Counted from the first letter of the stretch, positions 53,245-62,937 are shown. The stretch is 64,000 nucleotides of DNA from Chryseobacterium sp. ERMR1:04 (GCF_001297705.1 NZ_LIRF01000008.1:186001-250000), one strand, 5' to 3'. Program-made: numbers and translations. Notes: generated by a model not told the origin, from the letters alone.

Positions 53245-55428
53245 TTAAAATTTGTAATTTACCTGAACGGCAAAGTTTCTAGGCTGGATCTGATCGATAT
53301 ATCCTCCTCTGAAATAAGAATTGTATCCTACTGAATCGAAGATGTTATTGAAGAAACCTCTTAATCCCAATCCGTTTTTGAAAGTATACCCAATCTGAGC
53401 ATCTACAGTAGTATAATCAGGCATATTGAACGGTTTCTCATCTGGCTGCGTTCCATTTACATGCCCATTATCCAATACTGCCTTTAATTTATAATCATCA
53501 ACCGGTCTGTTTCCTACATAATAAATTCCTGCTCCAACATCAAGTCCTTCCAAAGCACCTGTATTAAATTTATAATTTAACCAAGCATTGGCAGAATGTT
53601 TAGGCGTATTAATAGGCGCTGAACCATTAACGAATGAAGGACTGTCTTGATATTGAGCATCTACATAGGCCCAACCGGTCATTACCTGAAGGTTTGGAAG
53701 GATTTTCCCAATCAATTCTACTTCCATTCCTTTTCTTTTTAACTCACCCGCTAAAGCAAATCTTCCGGTACCATTTCCTCCACTTCCGATAATTTCATAA
53801 GATAAATTATCCGTTTTGATATCAAAGAAGGTTACATTAAATCTTAATCTTTCATTAAGCCAGTCTGACTTAATTCCTGCTTCCCATTGTTTCGTTGTGG
53901 AAGCTCCAACAGTACCTCCTGCTGCTAATGGACTATTAGAACTTCTTAGAGAAGTTGTACTGGTATAAGATCCAAAAACATTCATGTTCTCAACCGGAGA
54001 GATCATAATCCCTAATGAAGGATTCCAGGCATAGTCTTTTTCTTTATCGGAACCAATGAGTCGGCTGTAACGAACTCCTAAATGAGCCTTGATATATTTA
54101 TTGAATGTGATAACATCCTGCGCCATTAATCCCATAGTAGGCGTTATTGTATTCACAATTGGATTATTTTTCATTAAATCAAATTTCTCAGCATCAATTG
54201 TATTGGGAAGAAAATTATTAATATCCTGCAAAACATTAATCTGATCAACGTCTTTTGATTGGTATGAAGTGGTTGTAACATTAGATTCTTTCCAATCGAA
54301 ACCTACCTGAAAAGTATGTTTCATAAAACCAGTCATCACATCTGCTCCAATAAAATCGAATTGGAAAACTTTGTTCAAATCTTCTCTGTCTGATCTGGTC
54401 AAGGTTCTTTTACGGAATTCATTTGGAGCTTTATTATTAACCGGAGCAAGTGCTGCTCCTATGATTTCAGACTGGTAAGAAGAGCTCATGAAAGCCGCTC
54501 TTAATTTTAATTTCTCTGTCAGTTTTCTTGTTGCTGTTGTAGAGAAATTAAAGGTCTCAATTTTCGCATTGTCTGAAGCAAAACCCAGAAACTTTCTTCC
54601 CGGCATTCTATAGATAGCTTCTGTATCTCCTTTTGCAAGGTTCACTGTCCCTCTGTCGGGCGTTGTATTATTGTGCATATAATCCATCTCCACAACAATT
54701 TCCGTTTTATCGTCCGGACGAATGGCGATGGATGGATTTACGTAGATACGATCTGTATGAATAAATCTTCTGAAGCTGTTGTTATCTTGATAAGCAGCAT
54801 TTAATCGTACCGCTACTTTCCCTTGAGAATCCAACACTCTTTGGAAATCTATTGTAGGTCTGTAGAAATCCCAACTTCCGTATCGGAACCCTACATTGGT
54901 TTGATTAATAAATTTTGGAACTTTTGTCACCACATTAATTACTCCTCCTGCAGCTCCAAGCCCATCTCCAATCCCTTGTGTAACGGCAGCCGAACCTTTT
55001 ATTACCTGAATACTTTCCACTCCCTGCATATCCGTCAACATTGCTCCTGTACGGAAATCTGAATCCATCTGAACTCCATTCTTTAAAACTGGAACTCCAC
55101 GGTATCCTCTGATAGACATACTTTCTCTTATTCCACCATAACTTCCGAATTGGGTTACACCGGGAACGTTTTTAGCAACATCTGTTACCGTTAATGCTCC
55201 AAGAGCTTCAATAGCTTTATAAGATATTACAGAAATACTTTGGATCTGATCTCTTGGTTTTAAAGGCAATCTGGTAATTGCTTCCAAGCCTTCGGGTTGC
55301 TTCTTTCTTTCTCCAAATAATTCTACTTCTTCTATCTTACTCTCTCTTTTAATAGAATCATTCACTTGCTGTGCGTTGGCAAAAACCCCACCTAATACAA
55401 GCAGAGAAACGGATACTATTTTATTCAT
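53245..55428 (-). CDS. TonB-dependent siderophore receptor
   Basis: 727 residues with a signal peptide ending NAQQ. Plug: KPRDQIQSISVISYKAIEALGALTVTDVAKNVPGV, MSIRGYRGVPVLKNGVQMDSDFRTG and VESIQVIKGSAAVTQGIGDGLGAAGGVINVVTK. The barrel ends with LGLRGFFNNIFDS and a final RNFAVQVNYKF strand. Imports ferric siderophores across the outer membrane with TonB/ExbBD energy. It heads a run with lipoprotein, PepSY and permease genes. Ligand unknown. Confidence 0.92.
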   Translation of the reverse strand: MNKIVSVSLLVLGGVFANAQQVNDSIKRESKIEEVELFGERKKQPEGLEAITRLPLKPRDQIQSISVISYKAIEALGALTVTDVAKNVPGVTQFGSYGGIRESMSIRGYRGVPVLKNGVQMDSDFRTGAMLTDMQGVESIQVIKGSAAVTQGIGDGLGAAGGVINVVTKVPKFINQTNVGFRYGSWDFYRPTIDFQRVLDSQGKVAVRLNAAYQDNNSFRRFIHTDRIYVNPSIAIRPDDKTEIVVEMDYMHNNTTPDRGTVNLAKGDTEAIYRMPGRKFLGFASDNAKIETFNFSTTATRKLTEKLKLRAAFMSSSYQSEIIGAALAPVNNKAPNEFRKRTLTRSDREDLNKVFQFDFIGADVMTGFMKHTFQVGFDWKESNVTTTSYQSKDVDQINVLQDINNFLPNTIDAEKFDLMKNNPIVNTITPTMGLMAQDVITFNKYIKAHLGVRYSRLIGSDKEKDYAWNPSLGIMISPVENMNVFGSYTSTTSLRSSNSPLAAGGTVGASTTKQWEAGIKSDWLNERLRFNVTFFDIKTDNLSYEIIGSGGNGTGRFALAGELKRKGMEVELIGKILPNLQVMTGWAYVDAQYQDSPSFVNGSAPINTPKHSANAWLNYKFNTGALEGLDVGAGIYYVGNRPVDDYKLKAVLDNGHVNGTQPDEKPFNMPDYTTVDAQIGYTFKNGLGLRGFFNNIFDSVGYNSYFRGGYIDQIQPRNFAVQVNYKF

Positions 55429-55442
55429 TTAATAATTTTTTT

Positions 55443-55450
55443 CAAATATA
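55443..55450 (-). promoter_or_regulatory. Putative -7 box for the siderophore receptor
   Basis: Minus strand TATATTTG (TAnnTTTG), 15 bases before ATG 55428, with no TTG at -33. A weak -33 fits an iron-regulated promoter. The rest of the gap 55451-55724 shows no gene. Confidence 0.45.
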
Positions 55451-55724
55451 TTATTTTTATTAATTCTAAATAAAGAATATAGAATGATATATCTCATCGG
55501 AAAGAATTACTATATATAAAGTCTTAATCATTTAACAGGTTTATGGAAAGACTCTTTTACTATAACCAAGTATCATTAAAAAATAGAAAAGAAAGCAAGG
55601 GATCAATTAATGGTTTTACAATCAATTTATATTGAGATATTTTGACATTTTTAAGACTTAATAACAATTTACTTGATGGTAGAGCTTTTACTATTCTTGG
55701 CTTTTTAAGTTCAATTATATGCAT

Positions 55725-55756
55725 AAAAAAATCCGCCCCTAAAAAGGGACGGATTT
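55725..55756 (-). terminator. Terminator of the str operon (after rpsJ)
   Basis: Arms aaatccgcccct (55729-55740) and agggacggattt (55745-55756), pairing with one wobble. On the minus strand a T run follows. It lies 28 bases past the rpsJ stop, so transcription ends here rather than continuing to rplC. Confidence 0.88.
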
Positions 55757-55784
55757 ATATAATTACGTGCAAAAATGCAAGTTA

Positions 55785-56090
55785 TCACACTTTAATTTCT
55801 ACGTCTACACCTGAAGGAAGTTCTAATTTCATTAGAGCATCAACAGTTTTAGAAGAAGAAGAGTAGATATCCATTAGTCTCTTGTGAGCTGATAATTGGA
55901 ACTGCTCTCTTGCCTTCTTGTTTACGTGAGGAGATCTCAACACAGTGAAGATTCTCTTATTAGTTGGCAATGGAATTGGTCCGTTTACAACAGCACCAGT
56001 AGCCTTTACCGTTTTTACGATTTTCTCAGCAGACTTGTCTACCAAGTTGTAATCGTAAGATTTTAGTTTTATTCTGATTCTTTGTGACAT
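55785..56090 (-). CDS. rpsJ: 30S ribosomal protein S10
   Basis: 101 residues. [53 protein letters not shown] and a final [13 protein letters not shown]. Part of the 30S head and, in other bacteria, a transcription antitermination factor with NusB. Here it is the last gene of the str operon, directly after fusA (17 bases), not the first of the S10 block. Confidence 0.98.
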   Translation of the reverse strand: MSQRIRIKLKSYDYNLVDKSAEKIVKTVKATGAVVNGPIPLPTNKRIFTVLRSPHVNKKAREQFQLSAHKRLMDIYSSSSKTVDALMKLELPSGVDVEIKV

Positions 56091-56107
56091 TTCTTTACTT
56101 TAAAAAA

Positions 56108-58265
56108 TTAACCTTTTGCTTTAGCAATGATATCTTCCGCAACGTTCTGTGGAGTTGCTTGGTACTTCTCTAATTCCATAGAAGAAGTAGCTCTTCCTGA
56201 TGAAAGTGTTCTTAGAGTTGTTACATATCCAAACATTTCAGAAAGTGGAACTGAACCTTTGATAACTACGGCTCCGTTTTTCTCTTCCTGACCACTGATT
56301 GTACCTCTTCTCTTGTTAAGGTCACCAATGATGTTACCCATATATTCTTCTGGAGTTACAACCTCCAATTTCATAATAGGCTCCATGATTACTGGCTTAG
56401 CAGCACGTCCCGCTTCTTTAAATCCTAATTTAGCAGCTAATTCGAAAGAAAGTGCATCAGAATCCACTGCGTGGAAAGATCCGTCTTTAAGAACAACTTT
56501 AATACCTTCAACTTCGAAACCAGCCAAAGGACCGTTTTTCATTGCAGCTTTAAAGCCTTTTTCAATTGCAGGAACAAATTCTCTAGGAACGTTACCACCT
56601 TTGATTTCGTTAATAAATTCTAGACCAATTTTACCTTCTTCAGCAGGTCCAAGTTCGAATACGATATCAGCAAATTTACCTTTACCACCAGATTGTTTTT
56701 TGTAAACTTCTCTGTGTTGAGCAACTCTTGTAAGATTTTCTTTGTATTCTACTTGTGGCTGACCTTGGTTAACTTCTACTTTGAATTCTCTTCTCATACG
56801 ATCTACAAGAATGTCAAGGTGAAGTTCACCCATTCCTGAGATAATAGTTTGTCCAGAAGCCTCGTCAGTTTTAACCTGGAAAGTAGGATCTTCTTCAGCT
56901 AATTTAGCTAGAGCGTTACCCATTTTATCCTGGTCTGCCTTAGTTTTAGGTTCAACAGCGATACCAATTACCGGATCAGGGAAAACCATCGATTCAAGAA
57001 CGATTGGGTTTTTCTCGTCACACATTGTATCACCAGTTTTGATAGATTTAAAACCTACAGCTGCACCAATATCTCCTGCTTCAATAAATTCTACAGGATT
57101 TTGCTTGTTAGCGTGCATTTGATAGATTCTAGAGATTCTTTCTTTATCTCCTGAACGAGTGTTCAAGATATAAGAACCTGCATCTAATCTTCCAGAGTAT
57201 GCTCTGAAGAATGCTAATCTTCCCACGAATGGGTCAGTAGCAATCTTGAATGCTAAAGCTGCGAACGGCTCATTTACATCTGGTTTTCTTGTGATTTCAA
57301 GATCTGTTCTAGGGTCAGTACCTTTGATATCATCTTTATCCAATGGAGAAGGCAAGTATTTACATACTGCATCCAACATAAACTGTACTCCTTTATTCTT
57401 AAATGAAGAACCACAAGTCATTGGGATAATAGAAAGATCAATAGTAGCTTTTCTTAGCGCTTCGTTGATTTCGTCTTCAGAGATTGAATCTGGATCTTCG
57501 AAGAATTTCTCCATCAAAGTATCATCGTAGTCTGCAACAGCTTCTACTAGTTTCTCTCTGTATTCAAGAACTTCAGCCTTCATGTCTTCAGGAATTGGCA
57601 CTACTTCGAAAGTAGCTCCTTGTCCTGCTTCATCCCAGATGATCGCTCTGTTTTTGATTAAGTCAACAACACCTTTGAAATCTTCTTCAGCACCGATTGG
57701 TAAAACGATTGGAACTGCGTTAGATCCTAACATTGTCTTAACTTGGTTTACCACGTTAAGGAAGTCAGCACCTTGTCTGTCCATTTTGTTTACGAATCCC
57801 ATTCTTGCAACTTTATAGTTGTCAGCAAGTCTCCAGTTTGTTTCAGACTGAGGCTCTACTCCATCTACTGCAGAGAACAGTTAGTTCAACTCATTCTACT
57901 CCATCTACTGCAGAGAATAAGAATACCAAACCATCTAATACTCTTAAAGATCTGTTTACTTCTACTGTGAAGTCAACGTGACCTGGTGTATCAATGATGT
58001 TGAAGTGGTAAGGCTTACTTTCAGGTAACATTTTACCTTGGTCTGTTGGAAAATTCCAAGAACAAGTAGTTGCAGCAGAAGTAATTGTAATACCTCTTTC
58101 AGCTTCCTGCTCCATCCAGTCCATTGTAGAAGCACCATCGTGAACTTCACCAATTTTGTGGTTTACACCTGTATAGAATAAGATTCTTTCTGTAGTGGTA
58201 GTCTTTCCCGCATCAATGTGGGCAGCAATACCAATATTTCTTGTAAATTTAAGATCTCTACTCAT
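56108..58265 (-). pseudogene. fusA: Elongation factor G, interrupted by a 40-base insertion as written
   Basis: Two pieces: residues 1-124 (58265-57891) with the GTPase motifs [37 protein letters not shown] and [12 protein letters not shown], and a downstream piece whose frame continues [38 protein letters not shown] to the stop at 56108. After VDGVE the first piece hits TGA. A 23-base direct repeat at 57855-57877 and 57895-57917, offset 40 bases, causes this. Removing 40 bases restores a single 705-residue frame. EF-G drives ribosome translocation and is essential, so artefact, recent duplication or a second fusA copy must be considered. Confidence 0.93.
57855..57917. repeat. 23-bp direct repeat within fusA
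   Basis: tctactccatctactgcaga at 57855 and again at 57895 (23 identical bases, with gaa at the ends), with 17 unrelated bases between (57878-57894). The second unit would encode SAVDGVE again. It is the direct cause of the fusA frame break. Confidence 0.95.
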
Positions 58266-58271
58266 TTCTAA

Positions 58272-58748
58272 TTAGAATTTAAAGTGAGAGAAAGCTTTGT
58301 TAGCTTCCGCCATTTTGTGAGTATCAGATTTTTTCTTATAAGCAGCACCTTCTTCTCTAGAAGCCGCTACAACTTCGTTAGCTAATTTCAAAGCCATAGA
58401 CTTATCATTTCTAGCTGTAGAATATTTGATTAACCATTTCATTGCCATAGAAATTTTTCTATCAGCTCTGATTGGCATAGGGATCTGGAAGTTAGCACCA
58501 CCTACTCTTCTAGAACGTACTTCTACGTGAGGCATAACGTTAGTTAATGCATCTTTCCAGATTTCAAGGGCTGTTTTCTCAGTTTCTCCTTTTTTAGCTT
58601 CTACTAGCTCTAAAGCATCATAGAATATTTTAAATGCAATTGACTTCTTACCGTCTTGCATTAAATTGTTTACAAATCTTGTTACCAATTGATCATTAAA
58701 TTTCGGATCTGGTAACAACGGTCTTTTTTTCGCTTTTGTCTTTCTCAT
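58272..58748 (-). CDS. rpsG: 30S ribosomal protein S7
   Basis: 158 residues. [46 protein letters not shown] and [11 protein letters not shown]. Head assembly protein near the E site. 6 bases before fusA, 23 after rpsL. Confidence 0.98.
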   Translation of the reverse strand: MRKTKAKKRPLLPDPKFNDQLVTRFVNNLMQDGKKSIAFKIFYDALELVEAKKGETEKTALEIWKDALTNVMPHVEVRSRRVGGANFQIPMPIRADRKISMAMKWLIKYSTARNDKSMALKLANEVVAASREEGAAYKKKSDTHKMAEANKAFSHFKF

Positions 58749-58771
58749 TGTTTCTGTACCTTATTTAATGA

Positions 58772-59185
58772 TTATTTTTTCTTTCCTTTAGCTGGCGCAG
58801 CTGCTGCCTGACCTGGTTTAGGTCTCTTAGCTCCATACTTAGATCTTCTCTGCGTTCTTCCGCTAACACCTGCAGTGTCTAATGCTCCTCTTACGATATG
58901 ATAACGTACTCCCGGTAGGTCTTTCACCCTTCCGCCGCGTACCAATACTATCGAGTGCTCTTGAAGATTATGTCCTTCGCCCGGGATGTAGGCGTTGACT
59001 TCCTTCCCATTAGAAAGTCTTACCCTTGCAACTTTTCTAAGTGCAGAGTTAGGTTTCTTAGGAGTGGTAGTATATACTCTCGTACATACACCTCGTCTTT
59101 GTGGACAAGAATCAAGGGCAGCCGATTTACTCTTCTTGGTGAGTGCGACTCTTCCTTTTCTTACTAATTGTTGAATAGTAGGCAT
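58772..59185 (-). CDS. rpsL: 30S ribosomal protein S12
   Basis: 137 residues. [67 protein letters not shown] and a tail rich in Ala/Pro/Lys. The streptomycin-linked KPNSALRK lysine is present (wild-type-like). First gene of the str operon. Confidence 0.98.
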   Translation of the reverse strand: MPTIQQLVRKGRVALTKKSKSAALDSCPQRRGVCTRVYTTTPKKPNSALRKVARVRLSNGKEVNAYIPGEGHNLQEHSIVLVRGGRVKDLPGVRYHIVRGALDTAGVSGRTQRRSKYGAKRPKPGQAAAAPAKGKKK

Positions 59186-59209
59186 TTAATTGCTTTTTAT
59201 TTTAAGGTG

Positions 59210-59239
59210 CAAAAATAGTAATAATTTTTTAATCTACAA
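59210..59239 (-). promoter_or_regulatory. Promoter of the str operon
   Basis: Minus strand: TTG (59239-59237), 19 bases, TATTTTTG (59217-59210), an exact TTG-N19-TAnnTTTG arrangement 24 bases before ATG of rpsL. Confidence 0.82.
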
Positions 59240-59279
59240 GCAGTTGTGTAAATTTATTTATTATGAAAATTTAAAATTC

Positions 59280-60248
59280 TTATTTAAAAACATCTCTAAT
59301 TACTTTTCCTTTAGCATACTCCAAAGGCATTCCTAAAAGCTCTGCGATGGTACTTGCAACATCAATCTGCTCGTAATTTCCAGTGTTAATAATCGCATTT
59401 TTCTTAAAATCAGGACCCATTGCGAAGAACTCAATATGCCTGCATCCTGCGCAATCATCACCATGTTCTGCAAAACCTCCATGACTGTCTAAATGTCTTC
59501 CATGATCATTAGAAACAATTAATGTTGTTTTATCCTTATAAGCAGGAAGCGACTGAATATGATTCCAAATATCTTTAATAGAGGTATCGGTTGCTTTTAT
59601 AGCATTAATATATCCATTCCAATTATTATTGTTAGCATTATGAGCATGTCCATTAGAATCAACATCTTTTAAATTGATCACAATAATATTAGGAGAATAC
59701 TGCCCCATGATCGACTTCACTCTATCTACTGTTACAGCATCTTCTCTATAACCAGAGCCATTACCATTGATACCGCAGTCTGTACTCGGTTGAAATTTAT
59801 CTTTCCAACTGCTGAGCTTACAATTATTCAATATTTCTAATTTATCTTTAGAAGCGATGATCCAAGCTTTCTTTTTGTCTGCTCCTGTTTGTTTCAGCCA
59901 TTGCTGCATAATAGATGGATAACCTGGTAATTCTGTACCATTATTTTGTAAATTTTCATATACTCCACTACACAGTGCGCTGTGTCCAGGGTTGGTAAGA
60001 GTGGCCCCATTATTTTTAAAATTACTGATAAAAACCCCTTGGTTTAAAAGGTTTACTCTATTGGGAATGTACTTTCTGGTAGGTTCTTCCCAAGTTTCAG
60101 AAATACGGGGTCCATCAACAACTAGTAGAATTACATTTTTGGTTTGGTATTTATCTTGATTTTTTATTGGTCCCTGACCATCTTTATCACGATCGGTACA
60201 AGAAAAGATTAGGAATAAACACGCGAAATACGATACAATTTTCTTCAT
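59280..60248 (-). CDS. Alkaline-phosphatase-superfamily lipoprotein
   Basis: 322 residues with lipoprotein signal LIFSC (Cys 16). Phosphatase/sulfatase fold motifs: NVILLVVDGPRISETW (metal-binding Asp), GATLTNPGHSALCSGVYENL around the nucleophile region, NLKDVDSNGHAH and NDHGRHLDSHGGFAEHGDD (metal-binding His/Asp), with HIEFFAMGPDF near the end. Hydrolyses a phosphate or sulfate ester on the periplasmic side or cell surface; substrate unknown. Confidence 0.82.
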   Translation of the reverse strand: MKKIVSYFACLFLIFSCTDRDKDGQGPIKNQDKYQTKNVILLVVDGPRISETWEEPTRKYIPNRVNLLNQGVFISNFKNNGATLTNPGHSALCSGVYENLQNNGTELPGYPSIMQQWLKQTGADKKKAWIIASKDKLEILNNCKLSSWKDKFQPSTDCGINGNGSGYREDAVTVDRVKSIMGQYSPNIIVINLKDVDSNGHAHNANNNNWNGYINAIKATDTSIKDIWNHIQSLPAYKDKTTLIVSNDHGRHLDSHGGFAEHGDDCAGCRHIEFFAMGPDFKKNAIINTGNYEQIDVASTIAELLGMPLEYAKGKVIRDVFK

Positions 60249-60484
60249 AACATTTTATTATTTGTGAATTTTAATTGCAAAGCTAGGGAAACAACAAGTT
60301 AGACTACATTAACTAATTGTTATGTATATTTTAAATATGATCCTTATAGAATTACTATGAATTAGTTTTTATACTGCCAAGCTTATACCCCCTTTTCATA
60401 TTGATGATTTCTCCAAATTGTTTTTAAAAATCCTCTTATAGTTATGTTCTATTAATTACACCCCCCATTCGGCATAATATTTCC

Positions 60485-60492
60485 TAACTTTG
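60485..60492 (+). promoter_or_regulatory. Putative -7 box for dps
   Basis: TAACTTTG (TAnnTTTG), 23 bases before ATG 60516. No TTG at the -33 distance, where the sequence is C-rich (cccccc). This may indicate control by a regulator rather than by sigma-A alone. Confidence 0.5.
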
Positions 60493-60515
60493 TAGATATC
60501 CAAAAAAATAAACTT

Positions 60516-60992
60516 ATGAAAAATGCAAGTATTATCGGTTTAAAAGCAGCCGACTGCAAAAACATTTCGGGAAAATTAAATGTACTTTTAGCCAACTATT
60601 CAATATTTTATCAAAATACCAGAGGTTCTCACTGGAACATTAAAGGGGACCAATTTTTCACACTGCATCCAAAGTTTGAAGAACTTTACAATAGCCTGGT
60701 TTTGAAAATTGATGAAATTGCAGAAAGAATCTTAACATTAGGAGCAACTCCTGCACATAATTATTCAGACTATTTAAAAGTTTCCAGCATTAAAGAAACA
60801 AAAGAAGTTACTGACGGTAATAAAAGTGTAGAATATATTTTAAATTCATTTAAAATAGTTATTGATCTTCAAAGAGAGCTTTTAGATATTACGGACAAAG
60901 CTGGAGATGAAGGTACAAACTCTCAAATGAGCGACTACATCACGGAACAGGAAAAAGAAGTTTGGATGTATAACTCTTATTTGGGGAGATAA
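60516..60992 (+). CDS. dps: Dps family DNA-binding ferritin-like protein
   Basis: 158 residues. Iron/ferroxidase site residues at the dimer interface: SHWN (His) and TLHPKFEELY, plus KIDEIAERI (Asp/Glu). Forms a 12-mer that oxidises Fe2+ with peroxide and stores it. Monocistronic, with its own promoter box and terminator. Lacks a long Lys-rich N-terminal tail, so DNA binding may be weak. Confidence 0.93.
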   Translation: MKNASIIGLKAADCKNISGKLNVLLANYSIFYQNTRGSHWNIKGDQFFTLHPKFEELYNSLVLKIDEIAERILTLGATPAHNYSDYLKVSSIKETKEVTDGNKSVEYILNSFKIVIDLQRELLDITDKAGDEGTNSQMSDYITEQEKEVWMYNSYLGR

Positions 60993-61016
60993 ACAGATAC
61001 AATCATCAAAATATTT

Positions 61017-61050
61017 AAAAAAATCGTCTTACATTTAGACGATTTTTATT
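61017..61050 (+). terminator. Terminator of dps
   Basis: Stem aaatcgtct / agacgattt (9 pairs, extendable by A:T pairs) with a 7-base loop, followed by TTATTTTT. Confidence 0.88.
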
Positions 61051-61059
61051 TTTAATTAT

Positions 61060-61067
61060 TAAATTTG
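61060..61067 (+). promoter_or_regulatory. Putative -7 box for pncB
   Basis: TAAATTTG (TAnnTTTG) 18 bases before ATG 61086. The -33 region overlaps the dps terminator stem and lacks TTG. Confidence 0.45.
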
Positions 61068-61085
61068 CGTTAAAATCACACATAT

Positions 61086-62264
61086 ATGTACGACGTTCGA
61101 TTAAACTCCATCCTAGACAATGATTTCTATAAAATAACCATGCAGAATGCCGTGGTAAAATTGTTCCCAAGCTCTATTGTAAAGTATGAGTTTATCAACA
61201 GAGGGAAACATCATTTTCCTGCAGGCTTTGATGTCGCTTTAAGAGAAGCCGTGACAAAAATGGCAGAATTGAAGCTTACTAAAGATGAAAAAAAGTTTTT
61301 GGCAAGAACTTGTCCTTATCTAAACCTTCCCTATTTGGATTTCCTAGAAGGCTATCATTATGACCCTTCTGAAGTGAAAATTCATCAGGATGGAAACGAT
61401 CTTAGTGTTACTGTAGAAGGACTTTGGTACAGAACTATTTTATGGGAAGTTCCTTTATTAGCTTTAATCAGTGAATTGCATTACGAAATGAATCACATGG
61501 AAAGAGACTCTAATGAAGTGGTAATGAGTAAAACTGTTGAAAAAGCAGAATCTCTGAATAAACTTGGCGTTAATTTCGCAGAATTCGGTACCAGAAGAAG
61601 ACACTCTTATAAAGTTCAAAATTTGGTAATGGAAGCGTTAAATCAGAAGAAAGATTCTACATTTATCGGTAGTTCAAACGTTCATTTTGCCATGAAATAT
61701 AATGTAAAACCAATCGGAACCCATGCCCACGAATGGTTTATGTTTCACGGAGCAGAATATGGCTTTAAAATGGCCAACGAACTAGCACTGGAACATTGGG
61801 TTGATGTTTTCAGAGGTGATTTAGGAGTGGCACTTTCTGACACCTATACAACAGATGTTTTCTTCCGCCAGTTCGATAAGAAATTCGCTAAGCTGTTCGA
61901 CGGCGTACGTCATGACAGTGGCGACGCCTTAGAATTTGCAGATAAAACCATTGCCCATTATCAAAAAAACGGAATCAATCCTTTATTTAAATATATTATT
62001 TTCTCTGATGCCCTGAATCTTGAAAAAGTGGAAGAAATCACCAATTACTGCAAAGGTAAAATCGGAGTTTCTTTTGGAATCGGAACCAATCTTACCAATG
62101 ATGTAGGTTTAAAACCTATGAACATTGTCATGAAATTAATTGGCGTTCAGGCTCCCAATAAAGAATGGATTCCTACCGTAAAGCTTTCCGACGAACACGG
62201 AAAATATACGGGAGATCCTAAGATGATTGAATTGGCTAAGGAGTTTTTAAGGATAAAAGATTAA
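61086..62264 (+). CDS. pncB: Nicotinate phosphoribosyltransferase
   Basis: 392 residues. NAPRTase motifs: DNDFYKITMQNAV, YEFINRGKHHFP, NFAEFGTRRRHSY (substrate His), GTHAHEWFMFHG, GVRHDSGDALEFADK and FSDALNLEKVEEI, FGIGTNLTND. Makes nicotinate mononucleotide from nicotinate and PRPP with ATP, in NAD salvage. Frame intact. Confidence 0.96.
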   Translation: MYDVRLNSILDNDFYKITMQNAVVKLFPSSIVKYEFINRGKHHFPAGFDVALREAVTKMAELKLTKDEKKFLARTCPYLNLPYLDFLEGYHYDPSEVKIHQDGNDLSVTVEGLWYRTILWEVPLLALISELHYEMNHMERDSNEVVMSKTVEKAESLNKLGVNFAEFGTRRRHSYKVQNLVMEALNQKKDSTFIGSSNVHFAMKYNVKPIGTHAHEWFMFHGAEYGFKMANELALEHWVDVFRGDLGVALSDTYTTDVFFRQFDKKFAKLFDGVRHDSGDALEFADKTIAHYQKNGINPLFKYIIFSDALNLEKVEEITNYCKGKIGVSFGIGTNLTNDVGLKPMNIVMKLIGVQAPNKEWIPTVKLSDEHGKYTGDPKMIELAKEFLRIKD

Positions 62265-62462
62265 GTCTTTATAAAATAATATTTTAGTTGTATAATATTT
62301 CCCAACCCCGGATTCCTTTTATTATACTTAAAGCTCTATAACAAAAAATCAATAAATTGGGTTTTATAGCAAATTTTCATAATAAAATTTAATTGACATT
62401 AAGATTTGTATGAAAATAAAACATCATCATATTAAAGAAACAATTTTAAGCTAACTATAAAT

Positions 62463-62497
62463 AAATCACTACAATGTTATATAGTGATTTGTTTTTT
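62463..62497 (+). terminator. Terminator-like hairpin upstream of the second peptide
   Basis: Nine-base perfect arms aaatcacta / tagtgattt with a 10-base loop, followed by GTTTTTT. It may end pncB transcripts (about 200 bases downstream) or a short RNA, or act as an attenuator 60 bases before the peptide gene. Confidence 0.7.
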
Positions 62498-62558
62498 AAG
62501 TATATTAGATTCTCATTTTCAGATTTATACAAATTAAAATCAACAAAAAATTAAATCC

Positions 62559-62819
62559 ATGAAAAAAACGAACTTATCTAAAATTTCAAGAACAGCATTG
62601 AAAGATGTATTTGGAGGAACTCTGGTTCATGCCCTTGAGTGTTATTCAAACAGAGAATGTAGTGGCCGTGGCGAAGGCATGATCTTATGTCCGGACGGAA
62701 CAAGTTCGATGTCTGGCTATATCTGTATGGGTGGAACCTGTATGATGGCAACAGGATTTTGCGGTCCATTGGTTCTCGGACCTATTGATATTGATCCAGG
62801 ACCAAGAGTTAATCCGTAA
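62559..62819 (+). CDS. GG-leader, six-cysteine bacteriocin-like peptide (second)
   Basis: 86 residues. Leader MKKTNLSKISRTALKDVFGG ends in the double-glycine cleavage motif at 19-20. The mature part of 66 residues has six Cys (28, 34, 44, 56, 61, 68), Gly-rich linkers and a Pro/Asp-rich tail (GPIDIDPGPRVNP). Same design as the peptide at 7684: GG leader plus six Cys. Followed by its own terminator. No exporter or modifying enzyme lies in the window. Activity is inferred from type only. Confidence 0.8.
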   Translation: MKKTNLSKISRTALKDVFGGTLVHALECYSNRECSGRGEGMILCPDGTSSMSGYICMGGTCMMATGFCGPLVLGPIDIDPGPRVNP

Positions 62820-62830
62820 TCACACCATAA

Positions 62831-62862
62831 AAAATGAGCCAATTCGGTTCATTTTTTTTATC
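62831..62862 (+). terminator. Terminator of the second GG-leader peptide gene
   Basis: Arms aaaatgagcc / ggttcatttt (one G-U pair) with a 5-base loop, followed by TTTTTT, 11 bases past the peptide stop. Confidence 0.85.
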
Positions 62863-62937
62863 AGATATTAGAATAATTCTTTGCTCTTTAACCTATTTCG
62901 AGGATTTTATCTAAAGACTGTCTAATCAAACGTAATA

